From: an uncultured Dongia sp.
GTDB taxonomy: Bacteria; Pseudomonadota; Alphaproteobacteria; Dongiales; Dongiaceae
Assembly: GCF_936916975.1 (NCBI RefSeq)
Contig: NZ_CAKZGO010000019.1
Location: 1 to 64,000 of the forward strand
Length of the DNA stretch: 64,000 bases
Direction of reading: 5' to 3'
Positions 8,915 through 19,098 of this stretch are shown here, piece by piece (the first letter of the stretch is position 1; each line of letters begins with the position of its first letter). A program made the translations under genes and the position numbers. Below the pieces are notes generated by a model that made no database searches, was not told where the DNA came from, and saw only the letters and a list, made by a program, of their open reading frames with translations.

Positions 8915-10414
8915 ATGCCGCGCCTCGCTGGAATCGGCTCGCTGCTTCATATCACCCTCGACCCATTGGGGCCTGAGCCGCTGTTCCGCCAGCTTTACGG
9001 CGAGCTGCGCCAGGCGATCCTGGGCGGACGGCTGCGTCCCGGCGACCGGTTGCCGGCCAGTCGCGCGCTGGCCGATGAACTCAACATCTCGCGCAACACG
9101 GTGCTGGGCGCTTTCGAGCAGTTGCTGAGCGAAGGCTATCTGGTGATGCGTGGCGGTTCCGGCACCTATGTCGCCGGCGACCTTCCCGACCTCACGCCGG
9201 AAGCGATCAAGCCGCACGGGTCGATCGGCGCTGCACCCCGGATTGCGCGGCGCGGCACCAGTCTGCTGAACGCACCTCGCACCCGCATCCCCGTCCCATC
9301 CAGCGTGCACACCCCCTGCTTCACCCCGGGCTGGGTCGATAGTAGCGATTTTCCTTTCGCCCTGTGGTCGCGCCTCCTCGCCAAGACCTGGCGTCATCCG
9401 CCGCGCGCGATCATCGACGGCGGCGATCCCGGCGGCTACCCTCCGCTTCGCGAAGCTATCGCCGACTATCTGCGCCAGGCGCGCGGCATCGATTGCGCGC
9501 CAGAGGACGTGCTGATCGTGAGCGGCATTCGCCAGGCGGTCGACCTCACCTGCCGGCTGCTGCTCGATCCCGGCGACAAGGTCTGGGTCGAGCGGCCAGG
9601 CTTTCCCGGCATCGGTGCGGCCATCGGGGCCGCCGGCGGCAGCCTAGTGCATGTCGCGGTCGACGAGGAAGGTCTTGATGTAGCAGCGGGTCTACGCCAG
9701 GCGCCGGACGCCCGCATCGCCTGTGTTGCCCCCTCGCATCAATATCCGCTAGGTGTCGTGATGTCGCTGCAGCGCCGCCTTGCCCTTCTCGCCTGGGCGC
9801 GGGAGGCCAGGGCCTGGGTGCTGGAAGACGATTACGACAGCGAGTTCCGTTACACGGGCCGGCCTTTGGCGGCGTTGCGCAGCCTCGATGAGGATGGCCG
9901 CGTCATCTATGTGGGCACGCTCTCGAAGCTGCTGTTTCCGTCGCTCAGGGTAGGCTATCTGGTGGCACCACGTGCGCTCTCCGCCGCCTTTCGCAGCGCC
10001 CGCGCGGTGGTCGACGATCAGCCGGCCATGGCGACGCAGCCAGTGTTGGCAGAGTTCTTCAAAAGCGGACATCTCGCCGCCCATGTCCGACGCATGCGCA
10101 AGCGCTATGCGCGGCGCCAGCAATTGCTGCTGCGGGCGGCCGCCCAGCATTTGGGCGGCCAGATCGTGTTGCGGCCCGACGCAGCCGGGCTCCATCTGGT
10201 CGGGCAGCTCGCCGACCCATCGCTCCGCGACCAGGGGGATGCCAAAATCGCCGAAAAAATCGCCGCAGCGGGCGTGACGGTGTCGCCACTCTCCGCCTAT
10301 GATGTGGTCGGCAAGCACAAGCGCCAAGGCCTGATGTTCGGCTATGCTGCGGTCCCCGATGCCAGGATCGCACCCGGCATCAAGGCCATCGCGGCTGCGC
10401 TGCGTCTACGATGA
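8915..10414 (+). CDS. MocR/PdxR-family transcriptional regulator (GntR HTH fused to aminotransferase fold)
   Basis: A 499-residue regulator with a winged-helix GntR domain at residues 15-80 (PLFRQLYGELRQAILGGRLR, then LPASRALADELNISRNTV) joined to a type I aminotransferase-like PLP domain. The PLP lysine sits in GTLSKLLFPSLRVGYL near residue 337, preceded by VLEDDYDSEFRY. Members sense pyridoxal phosphate or PLP-amino acid adducts and usually control a divergent gene, here the PNPOx-like gene. The ATG at 8915 follows GGAGA. Its TGA overlaps the next ATG (ATGA). Confidence 0.92.
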   Translation: MPRLAGIGSLLHITLDPLGPEPLFRQLYGELRQAILGGRLRPGDRLPASRALADELNISRNTVLGAFEQLLSEGYLVMRGGSGTYVAGDLPDLTPEAIKPHGSIGAAPRIARRGTSLLNAPRTRIPVPSSVHTPCFTPGWVDSSDFPFALWSRLLAKTWRHPPRAIIDGGDPGGYPPLREAIADYLRQARGIDCAPEDVLIVSGIRQAVDLTCRLLLDPGDKVWVERPGFPGIGAAIGAAGGSLVHVAVDEEGLDVAAGLRQAPDARIACVAPSHQYPLGVVMSLQRRLALLAWAREARAWVLEDDYDSEFRYTGRPLAALRSLDEDGRVIYVGTLSKLLFPSLRVGYLVAPRALSAAFRSARAVVDDQPAMATQPVLAEFFKSGHLAAHVRRMRKRYARRQQLLLRAAAQHLGGQIVLRPDAAGLHLVGQLADPSLRDQGDAKIAEKIAAAGVTVSPLSAYDVVGKHKRQGLMFGYAAVPDARIAPGIKAIAAALRLR

Positions 10415-11316
10415 AGGTTGTCATGAACAGAGGACACAACATGCAGGCAGTCAAAACCGGTCTCGCGGCCCTGCTGGCCCTTTCGCTGGGTGCCTGCTCC
10501 GGCAGCAGCATGTCCCTGCCGGGCACGGCGACGGCCTTGCCGCAGGAAGAACCCGGGCAGACTGCGGCGGCGCCAGCCGCTCCCGCCATAGCCGCTGCGA
10601 CACCGGCGCCGGTTCCGGAACCGGTCGCCCCAGCCCCGCAGCCCGCGGCAGCAACACCGAAGAAACCGGCGGAATGGGCGGCGCTGTTCGTCGCCGGTGA
10701 TGATTCCATCAAGGTGTTCGACAATGCGACGCGGCGCTTCTACAGCATCCTCGACAACAAGCCGGATGTGAACCTGCGCCGCCTCACCTCCGACCCCAGC
10801 ATCGCGCCCAGCGCCGAAGACGTGGCGGATACCGGCACGATCGACCAATCGCTGGGCTTCATCACCAAATCGCAGCAGGAAAAATGCCTGGTGTTCATGA
10901 CCTCGCATGGCACCAAGGATGGCTTCTATCTGTCCCGCGCGAATGGCAGTGGCGGCTTGCTGCCGCCGGATATCCTCGATCACTGGCTGGACAATTACTG
11001 TGGATTGCGCCCGACCGTGGTCATCGTCTCGGCCTGCTACAGCGGCATCTTCCTCGAACAGGGGATGGCGCAGCCCAACCGCATCATCCTCACCGCGGCC
11101 CGCGCTGACCGTCCGTCGTTCGGCTGTGGCGCTGGCGAGACCTATACCTATTACGACAAGTGCCTGCTGGATTCCTGGACCTGGGTCTACACATGGCAGG
11201 AACTGTTCGACCGCACCAAGGCCTGCGTCGCCGAACGTGAGGCGGAATTGGGCGCAAGACCATCGGAACCACAGGCTTATTTCGGCCCGGAAGTTGCCGA
11301 TCTGAAAATGCCGTGA
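10411..11316 (+). CDS. Lipoprotein with C13/caspase-like cysteine peptidase domain
   Basis: A 301-residue predicted lipoprotein. A signal sequence ends in the lipobox LGAC (Cys near residue 29), followed by an Ala/Pro-rich linker of about 45 residues. The globular domain carries the clan CD catalytic pair: CLVFMTSHGTKDGFYL (His) and VVIVSACYSGIFLEQG (Cys), the arrangement of peptidase family C13 (legumain-like). The ATG at 10411 overlaps the mocR stop; an alternative ATG at 10441 follows AGAGGA and would leave a cleaner signal peptide. It probably acts at the inner face of the outer membrane or in the periplasm. The substrate is unknown. Confidence 0.82.
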   Translation: MKVVMNRGHNMQAVKTGLAALLALSLGACSGSSMSLPGTATALPQEEPGQTAAAPAAPAIAAATPAPVPEPVAPAPQPAAATPKKPAEWAALFVAGDDSIKVFDNATRRFYSILDNKPDVNLRRLTSDPSIAPSAEDVADTGTIDQSLGFITKSQQEKCLVFMTSHGTKDGFYLSRANGSGGLLPPDILDHWLDNYCGLRPTVVIVSACYSGIFLEQGMAQPNRIILTAARADRPSFGCGAGETYTYYDKCLLDSWTWVYTWQELFDRTKACVAEREAELGARPSEPQAYFGPEVADLKMP

Positions 11317-11320
11317 TGGG

Positions 11321-11797
11321 TCACGCGCGCTCGATGCGGCACTGATAGCAATTGTTGGCGCCGGAGCGCGCATGCACATAAGCAACGTCGTCGCGTGAGA
11401 GGATTGATGCCGCGGCGGCGCTGAGGTCGGCCGGTGCCACCAATTGTCCGGTGCCATAGACGATGCGATCGGCCGCATTGTACCCCTTAAGCAGGAACAG
11501 CTTGCGGATTGCGATGACCGGCGGCAGTTCCGCCACTTCCGGATAGCGCGGGCATTCCTTCGCATGCAGAAAGATCGGGCCGGTCTCCGCATATGGCTGC
11601 GGTGCCGGAAACGGGCGGTAGTTGAGGATGAGATAGGGCTCACCCGCCCCCACATCCTGCTGGCAATGCCGGCAAGGGATCCCGTCCCCATCCGAGATAT
11701 GCCGCTCCGGCACTTGGCCATTGGCATCCGGCGCGCCGGCCTGATAGGCGCGCGCGATGTCGGTCGGCATGGACACGAATTTGAGGGCGTTTGCCAT
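11321..11797 (-). CDS. DUF1203-family protein
   Basis: A 158-residue protein matching the DUF1203 layout: a central CxxC (GIPCRHCQQDV), the GEPYLILNYRPFP block, AETGPIFLHAKECPRY, and a C-terminal ARSGANNCYQCRIERA stretch with a second Cys pair. The four-cysteine pattern suggests metal or redox use, but no function is established for the family. It is divergent from an AraC regulator, with 165 bases between, which may control it. Confidence 0.85.
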   Translation of the reverse strand: MANALKFVSMPTDIARAYQAGAPDANGQVPERHISDGDGIPCRHCQQDVGAGEPYLILNYRPFPAPQPYAETGPIFLHAKECPRYPEVAELPPVIAIRKLFLLKGYNAADRIVYGTGQLVAPADLSAAAASILSRDDVAYVHARSGANNCYQCRIERA

Positions 11798-11962
11798 GAG
11801 TTTTCTCCCGGTCTGTTGATGTTGCCAGCATGACGGCGAGCACGGAAGCCGGCTATCCGGGGCTTGCGGTCAGCGTCAGAAAAGCAAGACTGATCAAACC
11901 ACCGCTGGCACGGTCAGGCATTCAGAGGGCGGCCACGAAAGACGCCATATGAGACAGCATCC

Positions 11963-12796
11963 ATGAAACCGGTCGACAAAGCCCTGTGGTTCATCGAAAG
12001 CCATTTCGCCGAGACATTATCGCTCGACGACATCGCGGATCATGCCGGGGCTTCACGCTTTTACCTGTCGCACGCCTTCCAGGCGGCAACCGGTCATTCC
12101 GTGATCGGCTATCTGCGCGCCCGTCGCCTCACCGAGGCAGCGCGCGCGCTGGCGGATGGATCGCCCGACATCCTCAGTGTTGCCCTGGATGCCGGCTATG
12201 GCTCCCACGAGGCCTTCACCCGTGCCTTCCGCGATCTCTTCGGCCTCACGCCGGAACAGGTGCGCGCCCGGCACTCGATCGACAACCTGCCTTTCGTGGA
12301 GCCCCTGCGCATGGACCAGATCAACTTCGTCCCCCTCGACCCACCGCGTTTCGAAAACGGCAAGGCGATGCTCATCGCCGGCCTCTCGGAACGGTTCGAT
12401 TGCGCCAATCCCAGCGGCATTCCCGCTCTGTGGCAGCGCTTCAATCCCCATGTCGGCCATGTGCCGCATGAGACCGGGAAGGCCAGCTATGGCATCTGCT
12501 ACAATACCGACGATGCCGGGAACATGGATTATCTGGTCGGCGTCGAAGTGACCGACTATTCCGACCTGCCACCCGAACTGCAGCGCCTGCGCCTCCCCGC
12601 ACAGCGCTATGCCGTCTTCACGCATCGCGACCACGTCGCCACGATCCGCAGCACGCTGCACACCATCTTCAGTCAGTGGCTGCCCAGCTCAGGTCATACC
12701 TTGGCGGACTCACCGGTGCTGGAACGCTACGACGCCCGCTTCAGCCCGCTGACCGGCATGGGCGGGTTTGAGATCTGGATGCCGTTGAAAGGGTGA
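11963..12796 (+). CDS. AraC-family regulator with GyrI-like effector domain
   Basis: A 277-residue regulator with an N-terminal AraC/XylS double HTH (residues 5-105: LSLDDIADHAGASRFYLSHAF, cut in the usual place, and ILSVALDAGYGSHEAFTRAFRDLFG) followed by a GyrI/BmrR-like small-molecule-binding domain (residues 120-277, ending TGMGGFEIWMPLKG). This is the Rob/TetD layout, associated with binding hydrophobic drugs. The HTH is N-terminal, unlike classic AraC. The adjacent divergent DUF1203 gene is the obvious candidate target. Confidence 0.9.
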   Translation: MKPVDKALWFIESHFAETLSLDDIADHAGASRFYLSHAFQAATGHSVIGYLRARRLTEAARALADGSPDILSVALDAGYGSHEAFTRAFRDLFGLTPEQVRARHSIDNLPFVEPLRMDQINFVPLDPPRFENGKAMLIAGLSERFDCANPSGIPALWQRFNPHVGHVPHETGKASYGICYNTDDAGNMDYLVGVEVTDYSDLPPELQRLRLPAQRYAVFTHRDHVATIRSTLHTIFSQWLPSSGHTLADSPVLERYDARFSPLTGMGGFEIWMPLKG

Positions 12797-12870
12797 GGCA
12801 ACCCGGGACTCGCCGCGAATCACCCACCATGCAATAGTCCCCCGGCAATCAAGGATGCGGGGGCTCGGCG

Positions 12871-13874
<1,004 letters not shown>

Positions 13875-13878
<4 letters not shown>

Positions 13879-14669
13879 GACGCGCGCTGAAGGCGGTCGG
13901 GGCGACCTTTGCCGCCGGCTATGCCAGCTATACGCAATACCGTGCGGAATTCGTGCTCTATATGCTGGCCGGCACGGCGCCGCTCATCATGATGTTCGCC
14001 TGGATGTCGCTATCCGAAGCCGGCGCCACAGGCGATGTCGACAAGGCGTGGTTCGCCGCCTATTTCCTGGTCATCTTCGCGACGAGGCAGATGAGTCCGA
14101 TCTGGCTCATCCGCCACATGGACGAGCAGGTGAGGCTCGGGCATTTATCACGACACCTACTGAAGCCAGTGCCGTTCTATTGGCGGCTGATCGGTCTGCA
14201 ACTATCCGACAACGCCATTCGCCTGCCGATCGTGCTCGTCTTTGTGCCGCTGGGGCTGTGGGCCCTCGACGCATTTCCGCTCCTTCATGCCGACCGATTG
14301 CCGCTCTATATCCTATCGCTGCTGTTGGGGATGCTGGTTCATTTCCATCTGGAGCTTGCCTTTGGACTGGCGGCCTTCTGGACCGACCAATCCCTGGCGC
14401 TGGAAAATTTCTATACGACGGCCTTCCTTCTGCTGACGGGCTTGACGGTTCCGATAGCCATGTTTCCCGCCAGCGTCGGCAACGTCATTTCCTATCTGCC
14501 TTGGCGCTATATCTTTGGGTTGCCGGCCGAGATTTTGGTCGGCGAGCATGACGGCGCGGCCCTCCTCCATCTGCTGGGCATCCAGCTCCTGTGGGTTATC
14601 GCTTTGGCCAGCTTTGCCAGGTGGCTTTGGCGCCGCGGGCTGCGACGTTACACGGCGGCCGGATCATGA
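13875..14669 (+). CDS. ABC-2 family permease, first subunit
   Basis: A 264-residue integral membrane protein with about six hydrophobic helices. It belongs to the DUF990-like ABC-2 permease family by its N-terminal ASYTQYRAEFVLYMLAGTAPLIMM pattern (shortened here to the helix start) and by its position between an ABC ATPase and a second permease. It probably pairs with the next gene product as a heterodimer. Both ends overlap neighbours by four bases, showing tight translational coupling. Confidence 0.88.
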
Positions 14670-15451
14670 ACCGGCACGGCCGCCTGTTGGGCCAGTTCAT
14701 GGCCAACTCTGTTCAGCAGGATCTGGAATATCGGACGAGTTTCGTCATCAACATGGTCAACAGCCTGATCGGCCTCGGTGCCACCGCCATTATTCTCTAC
14801 GCGATGTTCGAGCGCAGCGACACGGTGGGCGGCTGGGATTTCAACGCCGTCATCGTGCTGCTGGGCGTCTTTGCCATCGCCGACGCCGTCACCGGATTGG
14901 TGTTCCGCCCGAGCCTCCACAAGGTTGCCGAGTATATCGAGCAGGGCAGCATGGATTACATGCTGCTGAAGCCGGTCAATCTGCAATTCACGGTCTCGCT
15001 CCGCGCCTGGAGCATCTGGCATGTGCCGAATCTGCTGATCGGATTTGCACTTGTCGTCTACGGCATGGCAGAGGCGGGCACGTTGACATGGGACCATGCG
15101 ATAATGGCGCTGATAGCGCTTGGTGCCGGCCTCATCACGCTCTATGCGCTATGGGCGATCGTGACGGTCTCGGCCTTCTGGTTCGTCCGGATCAGCAATG
15201 CCCAGATGATCCTTTATGCCCTGATGGGCGCCAGCCGATTTCCAGTCACCATCTATCCCACCTGGCTGCGGCTGATGTTCACCTTCGTCCTGCCGATTGC
15301 CTTCATCACCAATGTCCCCGCCGAGGCAGCGGTGCGGCATGCCACATGGGCGTTGGTCGGCGGCAGCGTGGCGGTGGCCATGATAAGCTTTGCCCTGTCC
15401 GTCGCCGCCTGGCGGATCGCCGTGCGGTATTACACGAGTGCGAGTAGTTGA
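14666..15451 (+). CDS. ABC-2 family permease, second subunit
   Basis: A 261-residue membrane protein, about six helices, related to the preceding permease (both open with a basic segment then YRxxFVxxM). The start is the ATG at 14666 that overlaps the upstream stop. HKVAEYIEQGSMDYMLLKPV is a family-conserved cytosolic loop. It ends the exporter operon; an inverted repeat element lies 18 bases downstream, between it and the convergent nrdJ. Confidence 0.88.
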   Translation: MNRHGRLLGQFMANSVQQDLEYRTSFVINMVNSLIGLGATAIILYAMFERSDTVGGWDFNAVIVLLGVFAIADAVTGLVFRPSLHKVAEYIEQGSMDYMLLKPVNLQFTVSLRAWSIWHVPNLLIGFALVVYGMAEAGTLTWDHAIMALIALGAGLITLYALWAIVTVSAFWFVRISNAQMILYALMGASRFPVTIYPTWLRLMFTFVLPIAFITNVPAEAAVRHATWALVGGSVAVAMISFALSVAAWRIAVRYYTSASS

Positions 15452-15468
15452 GCCGATCTCGCTCTCAT

Positions 15469-15561
15469 CGTCATGCCTGGACTTGATCCGGGCATCTGCG
15501 CGCAAGCGATCGCTGGCGAACCAAGTCGCTCAAGATCCCCGGGTCAAGCCCGGGGATGACG
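15469..15561. repeat. Intergenic inverted repeat, family A copy 1
   Basis: The element begins CGTCATGCCTGG and ends CCGGGGATGACG, with internal arms CTTGATCCGGGCATC and CCCCGGGTCAAGCCCGG that can fold into a long hairpin. It lies between the convergent ABC permease and nrdJ. The same ends and inner arms recur at 57793-57871. It is possibly also a bidirectional terminator. Confidence 0.8.
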
Positions 15562-15603
15562 AGGTAATTTTGATCAACCGACAGTGCAGTTAGAGCAGCT
15601 ACC

Positions 15604-17985
15604 TCACCCGCACTTGCTGTAACCGCACGACGTGCACATGTCGCAGCCTTCCTGGCGGATGAGCGAGGGAGAGTTGCATTTGGGGCAATGGGCGAGCTTG
15701 CGCCCCCCCGCATCGCCATTGCCTTGGCCGTCGGCAAGATTGGCGACCTTGCGGGCAACCATGTGTTCGAGCTCGGCCCGCTCCACCGCCGGGTCGGGCA
15801 GGAAGCCGATGGCGATGAGGTGGCGCTCGATCACTTCGCCGATCGCTGCCAGCAGCGAAGGCACATAGCGGCCATTGACCCAGGACCCGCCCCGAGGGTC
15901 GAACACGGCCTTCAATTCCTCGACCACGAAGGAGATGTCGCCGCCGCGGCGGAACACGGCCGAGATCATGCGGGTGAGGCCGACCGTCCAGGCGTAATGC
16001 TCCATGTTTTTCGAGTTGATGAACACCTCGAACGGCCGGCGACGGCCATCCTGGATCACGTCGTTGATGGTGATGTAGATGGCGTGGTCGCTTTCCGGCC
16101 AGCGCACCTTGTAGGTAGCACCCGGCAAAGCTTCCGGCCGGTCCAAAGGCTGGGTCATGTAAACGACGCCGCCCGCCTCATAGACATCCTGGGGCTTGGG
16201 TGCATCGAGGCGCACGGCATCCGATTGCTGGCTGGAGCGTGGCGAGACCAAAGGCAGTTCGACCTGGCTCTTGGGCGCTTCCTTGGGCTTCACTTCCAGC
16301 ACCGAGCCGGTGACGTCGTTCGGCCGGTAGGTGGTGCAGCCCTTGCAGCCCAGTTCATAAGCCTCAAGATAGACGCTCTTGAACTCCTCGAAATTGAGGT
16401 CGACCGGGCAGTTGATGGTCTTGGAGATCGAGCTGTCGATATACTTCTGCACCGTCGCCTGCATCACGACATGGTCGTGGGGGTTGAGCGATTGGGCATC
16501 GACGAAATAGTCCGGCAATACCGCGTCCTCACCACGCAGGCGATGGAACAGTCGATACGCATAATCCGTCACCTCTTCCGCCTGACGGGTACCGTCCGGC
16601 ATGAGGACATGACGGGTGTATTTGAAGCTGAAGACCGGCTCCAGCCCGGAGGAGACATTGTCGGCAAAGAGCGAGATCGTGCCGGTGGGAGCGATCGAGG
16701 TCAGCAACGCGTTGCGGATGCCGTGCTTGGCAATCGCATCCTGAACGTCCTGGTCCAGGGTCTTCACCGTCTCGGAGGCCAGGAACTTCTCCCGGTCGAA
16801 CAGCGGGAACGCCCCCTTCTCCTGGGCGAGTTCGGTCGAGGCGAGATAGGCCGAGCGGGCGATGGCCGCCATCCAGGTCTCGGTCAGCTTGATTGCCTTC
16901 GGCGCCCCATAACGCGCCTCGCACATGATGAGCGCGTCGGCCAAGCCGGTGACGCCGAGGCCGATGCGGCGCTTGGCCTTGGCTTCGCCCAGCTGCTGCT
17001 CAAGTGGGAAGTTGGAGACGTCGATGGTGTTGTCCATCATGCGGATCGACATCCTGACCAAACGGTCAAGCGCCGCCATGTCCAGCTTGGCGTCCGGCGT
17101 GAACGGATCGGAGACCAACGTCGTGAGATTGACCGAGCCCAGCAGGCAGGCGCCATAGGGCGGCAAGGGCTGCTCGCCGCAGGGATTGGTGGCCGAGATC
17201 GTCTCGCAGTAATGGAGGTTGTTCTTCTTGTTGATGCGGTCGATGAAGATCACACCCGGCTCGGCATAGGCATAGGTCGCGCGCATGATGCGCTCCCACA
17301 GCTCGCGTGCCTGCACGACCCGGTAGGTCGTCTCCTTGAACTTCAACTCCCACGGTTCATCGTTCTTCACCGCCGCCATGAAGGCGTCGCTGACGAGGAC
17401 CGAGAGGTTGAACATGCGCAACCGGCCGGCGACCTGCTTTGCATCAATAAATGCTTCAATATCAGGATGATCACAGCGCAAAGTCGCCATCATGGCGCCG
17501 CGCCGGTGGCCAGCCGACATGATCGTACGGCACATCGCGTCCCACACATCCATGAAGGAGAGGGGGCCCGAGGCGTCGGCGCCCACGCCCTTGACCGGCG
17601 CACCCTTGGGGCGGAGCGTCGAGAAGTCATAGCCGATGCCGCCACCCTGCTGCATGGTCAGGGCCGCTTCACGGAGATGGGCAAAGATGCCGCCCATATC
17701 GTCGGGGACCGTGCCCATGACGAAGCAGTTGAACAGGGTGACGCTGCGCTTGGCGCCAGCGCCGGCCAGGATGCGGCCGGCTGGCAGGAACTTGAAATCG
17801 CTGAGCGCTTCGAAGAACTGGTCCGACCAGGCCGTCCGGGATTCCGGCGCTTCCGCCTCGGCCAAGGCATCCGCCACCCGGCGCCAGCTATCCTCGATGG
17901 TCTTGTCCACAGGCGCGCCGTCCAGCGACTTCAGCCGGTATTTCATGTCCCAGATCTGCTGGGAAATCGCGGCAACCTGGGCCAT
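15604..17985 (-). CDS. nrdJ: Vitamin B12-dependent (class II) ribonucleotide reductase
   Basis: A 793-residue adenosylcobalamin-dependent enzyme making deoxyribonucleotides. The radical-site barrel motif ATNPCGEQPLPPYGACLLGS is present near residue 275, and PTGTISLFADNVSSGLEP near residue 440. A C-terminal zinc ribbon has CPKC...CDMCTSCGYSKCG, the redox-active tail. There is no class I nrdAB here. No B12 riboswitch is seen upstream; instead a DnaA-box cluster lies in the promoter region. The opposite strand also stays open over the whole gene, which is a codon-bias shadow. Confidence 0.96.
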   Translation of the reverse strand: MAQVAAISQQIWDMKYRLKSLDGAPVDKTIEDSWRRVADALAEAEAPESRTAWSDQFFEALSDFKFLPAGRILAGAGAKRSVTLFNCFVMGTVPDDMGGIFAHLREAALTMQQGGGIGYDFSTLRPKGAPVKGVGADASGPLSFMDVWDAMCRTIMSAGHRRGAMMATLRCDHPDIEAFIDAKQVAGRLRMFNLSVLVSDAFMAAVKNDEPWELKFKETTYRVVQARELWERIMRATYAYAEPGVIFIDRINKKNNLHYCETISATNPCGEQPLPPYGACLLGSVNLTTLVSDPFTPDAKLDMAALDRLVRMSIRMMDNTIDVSNFPLEQQLGEAKAKRRIGLGVTGLADALIMCEARYGAPKAIKLTETWMAAIARSAYLASTELAQEKGAFPLFDREKFLASETVKTLDQDVQDAIAKHGIRNALLTSIAPTGTISLFADNVSSGLEPVFSFKYTRHVLMPDGTRQAEEVTDYAYRLFHRLRGEDAVLPDYFVDAQSLNPHDHVVMQATVQKYIDSSISKTINCPVDLNFEEFKSVYLEAYELGCKGCTTYRPNDVTGSVLEVKPKEAPKSQVELPLVSPRSSQQSDAVRLDAPKPQDVYEAGGVVYMTQPLDRPEALPGATYKVRWPESDHAIYITINDVIQDGRRRPFEVFINSKNMEHYAWTVGLTRMISAVFRRGGDISFVVEELKAVFDPRGGSWVNGRYVPSLLAAIGEVIERHLIAIGFLPDPAVERAELEHMVARKVANLADGQGNGDAGGRKLAHCPKCNSPSLIRQEGCDMCTSCGYSKCG

Positions 17986-18078
17986 TTTTAGTCCATCCTC
18001 ATGCGTAAAATCGAGGCGTCAGTTAACCACTTTCAGCGCCGTTTCGTCAACGCTTGTTCTATCTTTATTCTCCCGAAC

Positions 18079-18171
18079 TTACCCACAAGATCAATCTCAC
18101 ATATCATTGATTATTAAATATAAAATTGAACTACACACAGACAATACAGGCTGTGGATAAAGTTATCCACC
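18079..18171. promoter_or_regulatory. DnaA-box cluster upstream of nrdJ
   Basis: TGTGGATAA (18152-18160, a perfect inverted DnaA box) and TTATCCACC (18163-18171, one mismatch to TTATCCACA) form a two-box inverted repeat. TTACCCACA (18079-18087, one mismatch) lies about 70 bases away, and the DNA between is strongly AT rich. The cluster occupies the region upstream of nrdJ. DnaA control of ribonucleotide reductase genes is established for E. coli nrdAB; its use here is inferred. Confidence 0.6.
18117..18144 (-). promoter_or_regulatory. Possible nrdJ promoter
   Basis: On the minus strand TTGTCT (18144-18139) and TATATT (18122-18117) are separated by 16 bases, a fair sigma-70 match, between the DnaA boxes and the nrdJ start. 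Transcription would begin about 125 bases upstream of the start codon. Confidence 0.35.
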
Positions 18172-19002
18172 TTATCTCGGCGCCATGCTCGTTTGAGTGC
18201 CGTCAAGACCCGCCAAAAACGCCAGCACCCGCTCCGGCATGCCGTACTGCATGAGATCGTTATGGCCGGCCTCTTTGGGGAAGAAGCCCTGCTTCGGCTC
18301 GCGCGCCGCGGCGAACAGGCGCCGGCCGAACTGCGCCGGCGTGGTGCGGTCGAGATCGCCGTGAATCACGAGCAGCGGCTTCCCCACACGAGCGATCTTC
18401 CCCAGATTGTCGAACTTGTCGCGCACCAGCCAGTCGAAGATGAAGAACTTGTAGCGCTGACGGGCTGAATAGAGGATCGACGCGAACGGCGCCTCCAGCA
18501 CCAGGGCGCGCGCCGGACGCTCAAGGGCCATCTGGGTGGCGACCGCCGCCCCCAGTGACTCACCAAACAGGATCAACTGATCCGGCTTAACACCCTGACC
18601 TTGCAGAAAATCCAGTGCCGCCCGCGCATCGTCATACAGCCCGGCCTCGCTCGGCATGCCGGGATTGCCGCCATAGCCGCGATAGCCGACCAGCAGCGCG
18701 CCGTAGCCTGCGGCGGCATAGGGGAGGATGCGCGGCACGCGGCCGGCATAGTGGCCGGCATTGCCGTGGAAATAGGCGATCACCTGACCATCGGCGCGGG
18801 TCGGCGGTAGATACCAGGAGGTGATCGCCAATCCGTCGCTGGACGGCAAGCTGACCTCGTGCATGCCGGCAGGCGCCTCGGTTTCGGCAAGGGCCGGGCG
18901 CGTGGGGTCGGGTCTGAAAACGATACCGCGCTGGGCCGAGAACAGCAGGAGAAGGACCGCCACGTAGGCGACGGCCAGACCGATCACGATACCCAGCACC
19001 AT
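18172..19002 (-). CDS. Membrane-anchored alpha/beta hydrolase
   Basis: A 276-residue serine hydrolase of the BEM46/ABHD13-like group. One N-terminal membrane anchor (VLGIVIGLAVAYVAVLLLLF) is followed by the oxyanion element YFHGNAGHY, the nucleophile elbow FGESLGAAV, the Asp in HGDLDRTTP and the His in KEAGHNDLM. The full triad is visible. The start at ATG 19002 is preferred for a GGGGG ribosome site; a GTG at 19044 would add 14 residues. The substrate is unknown. It reads toward nrdJ, with the DnaA-box region between. Confidence 0.88.
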   Translation of the reverse strand: MVLGIVIGLAVAYVAVLLLLFSAQRGIVFRPDPTRPALAETEAPAGMHEVSLPSSDGLAITSWYLPPTRADGQVIAYFHGNAGHYAGRVPRILPYAAAGYGALLVGYRGYGGNPGMPSEAGLYDDARAALDFLQGQGVKPDQLILFGESLGAAVATQMALERPARALVLEAPFASILYSARQRYKFFIFDWLVRDKFDNLGKIARVGKPLLVIHGDLDRTTPAQFGRRLFAAAREPKQGFFPKEAGHNDLMQYGMPERVLAFLAGLDGTQTSMAPR

Positions 19003-19098
19003 GTTGACAACCCCCGGAAGCAGACGCGACAACGCACAACTCACTTCGCAGCGTTACGCTGCAATCATCTGAAATTCAAGCAAAGTAACTGTGAAAAC

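Noticed and set aside
15688-17991. A 767-codon open frame on the plus strand opposite nrdJ
   Set aside because: It is an antisense shadow of a clear nrdJ coding region caused by third-position GC bias. It has no recognisable motif or ribosome site.
18001-18171. NrdR box or B12 riboswitch before nrdJ
   Set aside because: I could not find a palindromic NrdR consensus pair, nor a B12 box or riboswitch core. Only the DnaA-like boxes are supported.
18079-18171. Chromosomal origin at the DnaA boxes
   Set aside because: Only three boxes, no origin-associated genes nearby and no clear unwinding element beyond one AT-rich stretch. Promoter control is simpler.
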